Positions 15,957 to 15,979 of a stretch of 15,979 bases of DNA are shown here, piece after piece (the first letter of the stretch is position 1; every line of letters starts with the position of its first letter). The translations under genes were made by a program, and so were the position numbers. The DNA comes from Pavlovales sp. CCMP2436. Taxonomy: Eukaryota > Haptophyta > Pavlovophyceae > Pavlovales. A model generated the notes under the pieces. The model saw only the letters and a program-made list of their open reading frames with translations, was not told the origin of the DNA and searched no databases. The stretch covers positions 209,676 through 225,654 of the forward strand of contig MU631405.1 of assembly GCA_026770615.1 (NCBI GenBank), given 5' to 3'.

Positions 15957-15979
15957 TACAATAATTTTTATGGTGTAAT
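14174..15979 (+). CDS. Unknown protein, 5' part of a multi-exon gene (3' end outside window)
   Basis: Exon 1 is 14174-15202 (343 codons, phase 0, donor gtactt). Exon 2 is 15826-15903 (26 codons, acceptor tttag, donor gtaagg), and the next intron runs out of the window. The N-terminal two thirds are Ala/Pro/Arg-rich and probably disordered, with short helices such as TDLLTTVDSHTRRAD. The part from about residue 294 looks conserved: LSRAQLAQLGVDAPTASRLY followed by TAMYVYSSG. Exon 2 encodes HGSDLFW and NLADSELEKAKEA, which reads as helical protein in the same phase. I do not recognise the family, and no signal peptide or membrane helix is seen. The exon 1 donor is uncertain because the exon end is repetitive; if it is wrong, a few residues near 335-343 change. 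Confidence 0.6.
15164..15185 (+). repeat. 10-bp motif doubled at the exon 1 end
   Basis: actgtcggac occurs twice in tandem just before the donor. The related core cactgtc, followed by cg, tg or similar, occurs about eight more times in the intron that follows (15455-15780). Confidence 0.8.
15267..15504 (+). repeat. 119-bp tandem duplication in intron 1
   Basis: Copies start at 15267 and 15386 with acttgccacacac. Both run through a ccctaa/cccaatcc block and a ctgctgcccactg-type block (second copy: ctgcccactgtcc). They differ by several substitutions and indels. The second copy contains cccctacccttaccctag, which looks telomere-like but is part of the repeat. Confidence 0.8.
15455..15780 (+). 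repeat. cactgtc minisatellite-like tract
   Basis: Loose repeats of cccactgtccg/cccactgtctg recur, together with two copies of gtgctcga followed by a/gtcgcaggt (15606 and 15722). The tract is C/T-rich overall and ends in a polypyrimidine run before the exon 2 acceptor at 15824-15825. Confidence 0.75.
15919..15954 (+). repeat. 36-base poly(A) run near a donor site
   Basis: The run begins 15 bases into intron 2 (donor at 15904). Similar homopolymers follow the donors of glycosyltransferase intron 2 (13 A, from 1539) and intron 6 (16 T, 3548-3563). Confidence 0.95.

Overview
This window comes from a nuclear genome of a flagellated single-celled eukaryote, most likely an alga. The grounds are GT-AG introns with consistent reading phases, an IFT20 gene (intraflagellar transport, only in ciliated eukaryotes), a Golgi-type type II membrane glycosyltransferase, a Myb/SANT protein, and no bacterial operon structure. 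Exons are strongly GC-rich, while introns and many intergenic stretches are AT-rich and full of simple repeats. A haptophyte-like alga would fit, but that is an inference from gene content and style, not from a marker.

Layout. 1-568 is a GC-rich then mixed leader without a supportable gene. 569-5292 (+) is a glycosyltransferase gene that I could assemble as nine exons with matching phases (545 aa), preceded by a 20-bp tandem repeat that carries both its start codon and a seven-codon upstream ORF. 5708-6469 (-) is a single-exon alpha/beta hydrolase, convergent with the glycosyltransferase and divergent from 6708-7094 (+), IFT20. 7095-8672 is intergenic and holds a 77-bp near-perfect palindrome. 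8673-about 10087 (-) holds decayed or frameshifted coding sequence, including a sulfotransferase-like pseudogene. 11263-11931 (+) is a Myb/SANT protein with a CCHC zinc motif. 11932-14000 is a graveyard: interspersed repeats shared with the glycosyltransferase introns, a C2H2 zinc-finger remnant, a glutathione S-transferase C-terminal remnant and a low-GC patch. 14174 to the window end (+) is the start of a multi-exon gene of unknown function.

The most unusual feature is structural. Several exons of the glycosyltransferase gene have diverged 'echo' copies of their terminal 10-25 bp, splice site included, lying roughly 20-310 bp away in the adjacent intron. The last gene shows a related pattern: a motif doubled at the exon end recurs as a minisatellite through its intron. 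Introns also carry arrays of donor-like GTGAGT/ACTCAC motifs, homopolymers close to the donor, and repeat segments found again in intergenic DNA. Together these suggest introns that grow by short tandem duplications across splice sites. The genes do not form a pathway; they are neighbours in an ordinary eukaryotic region.
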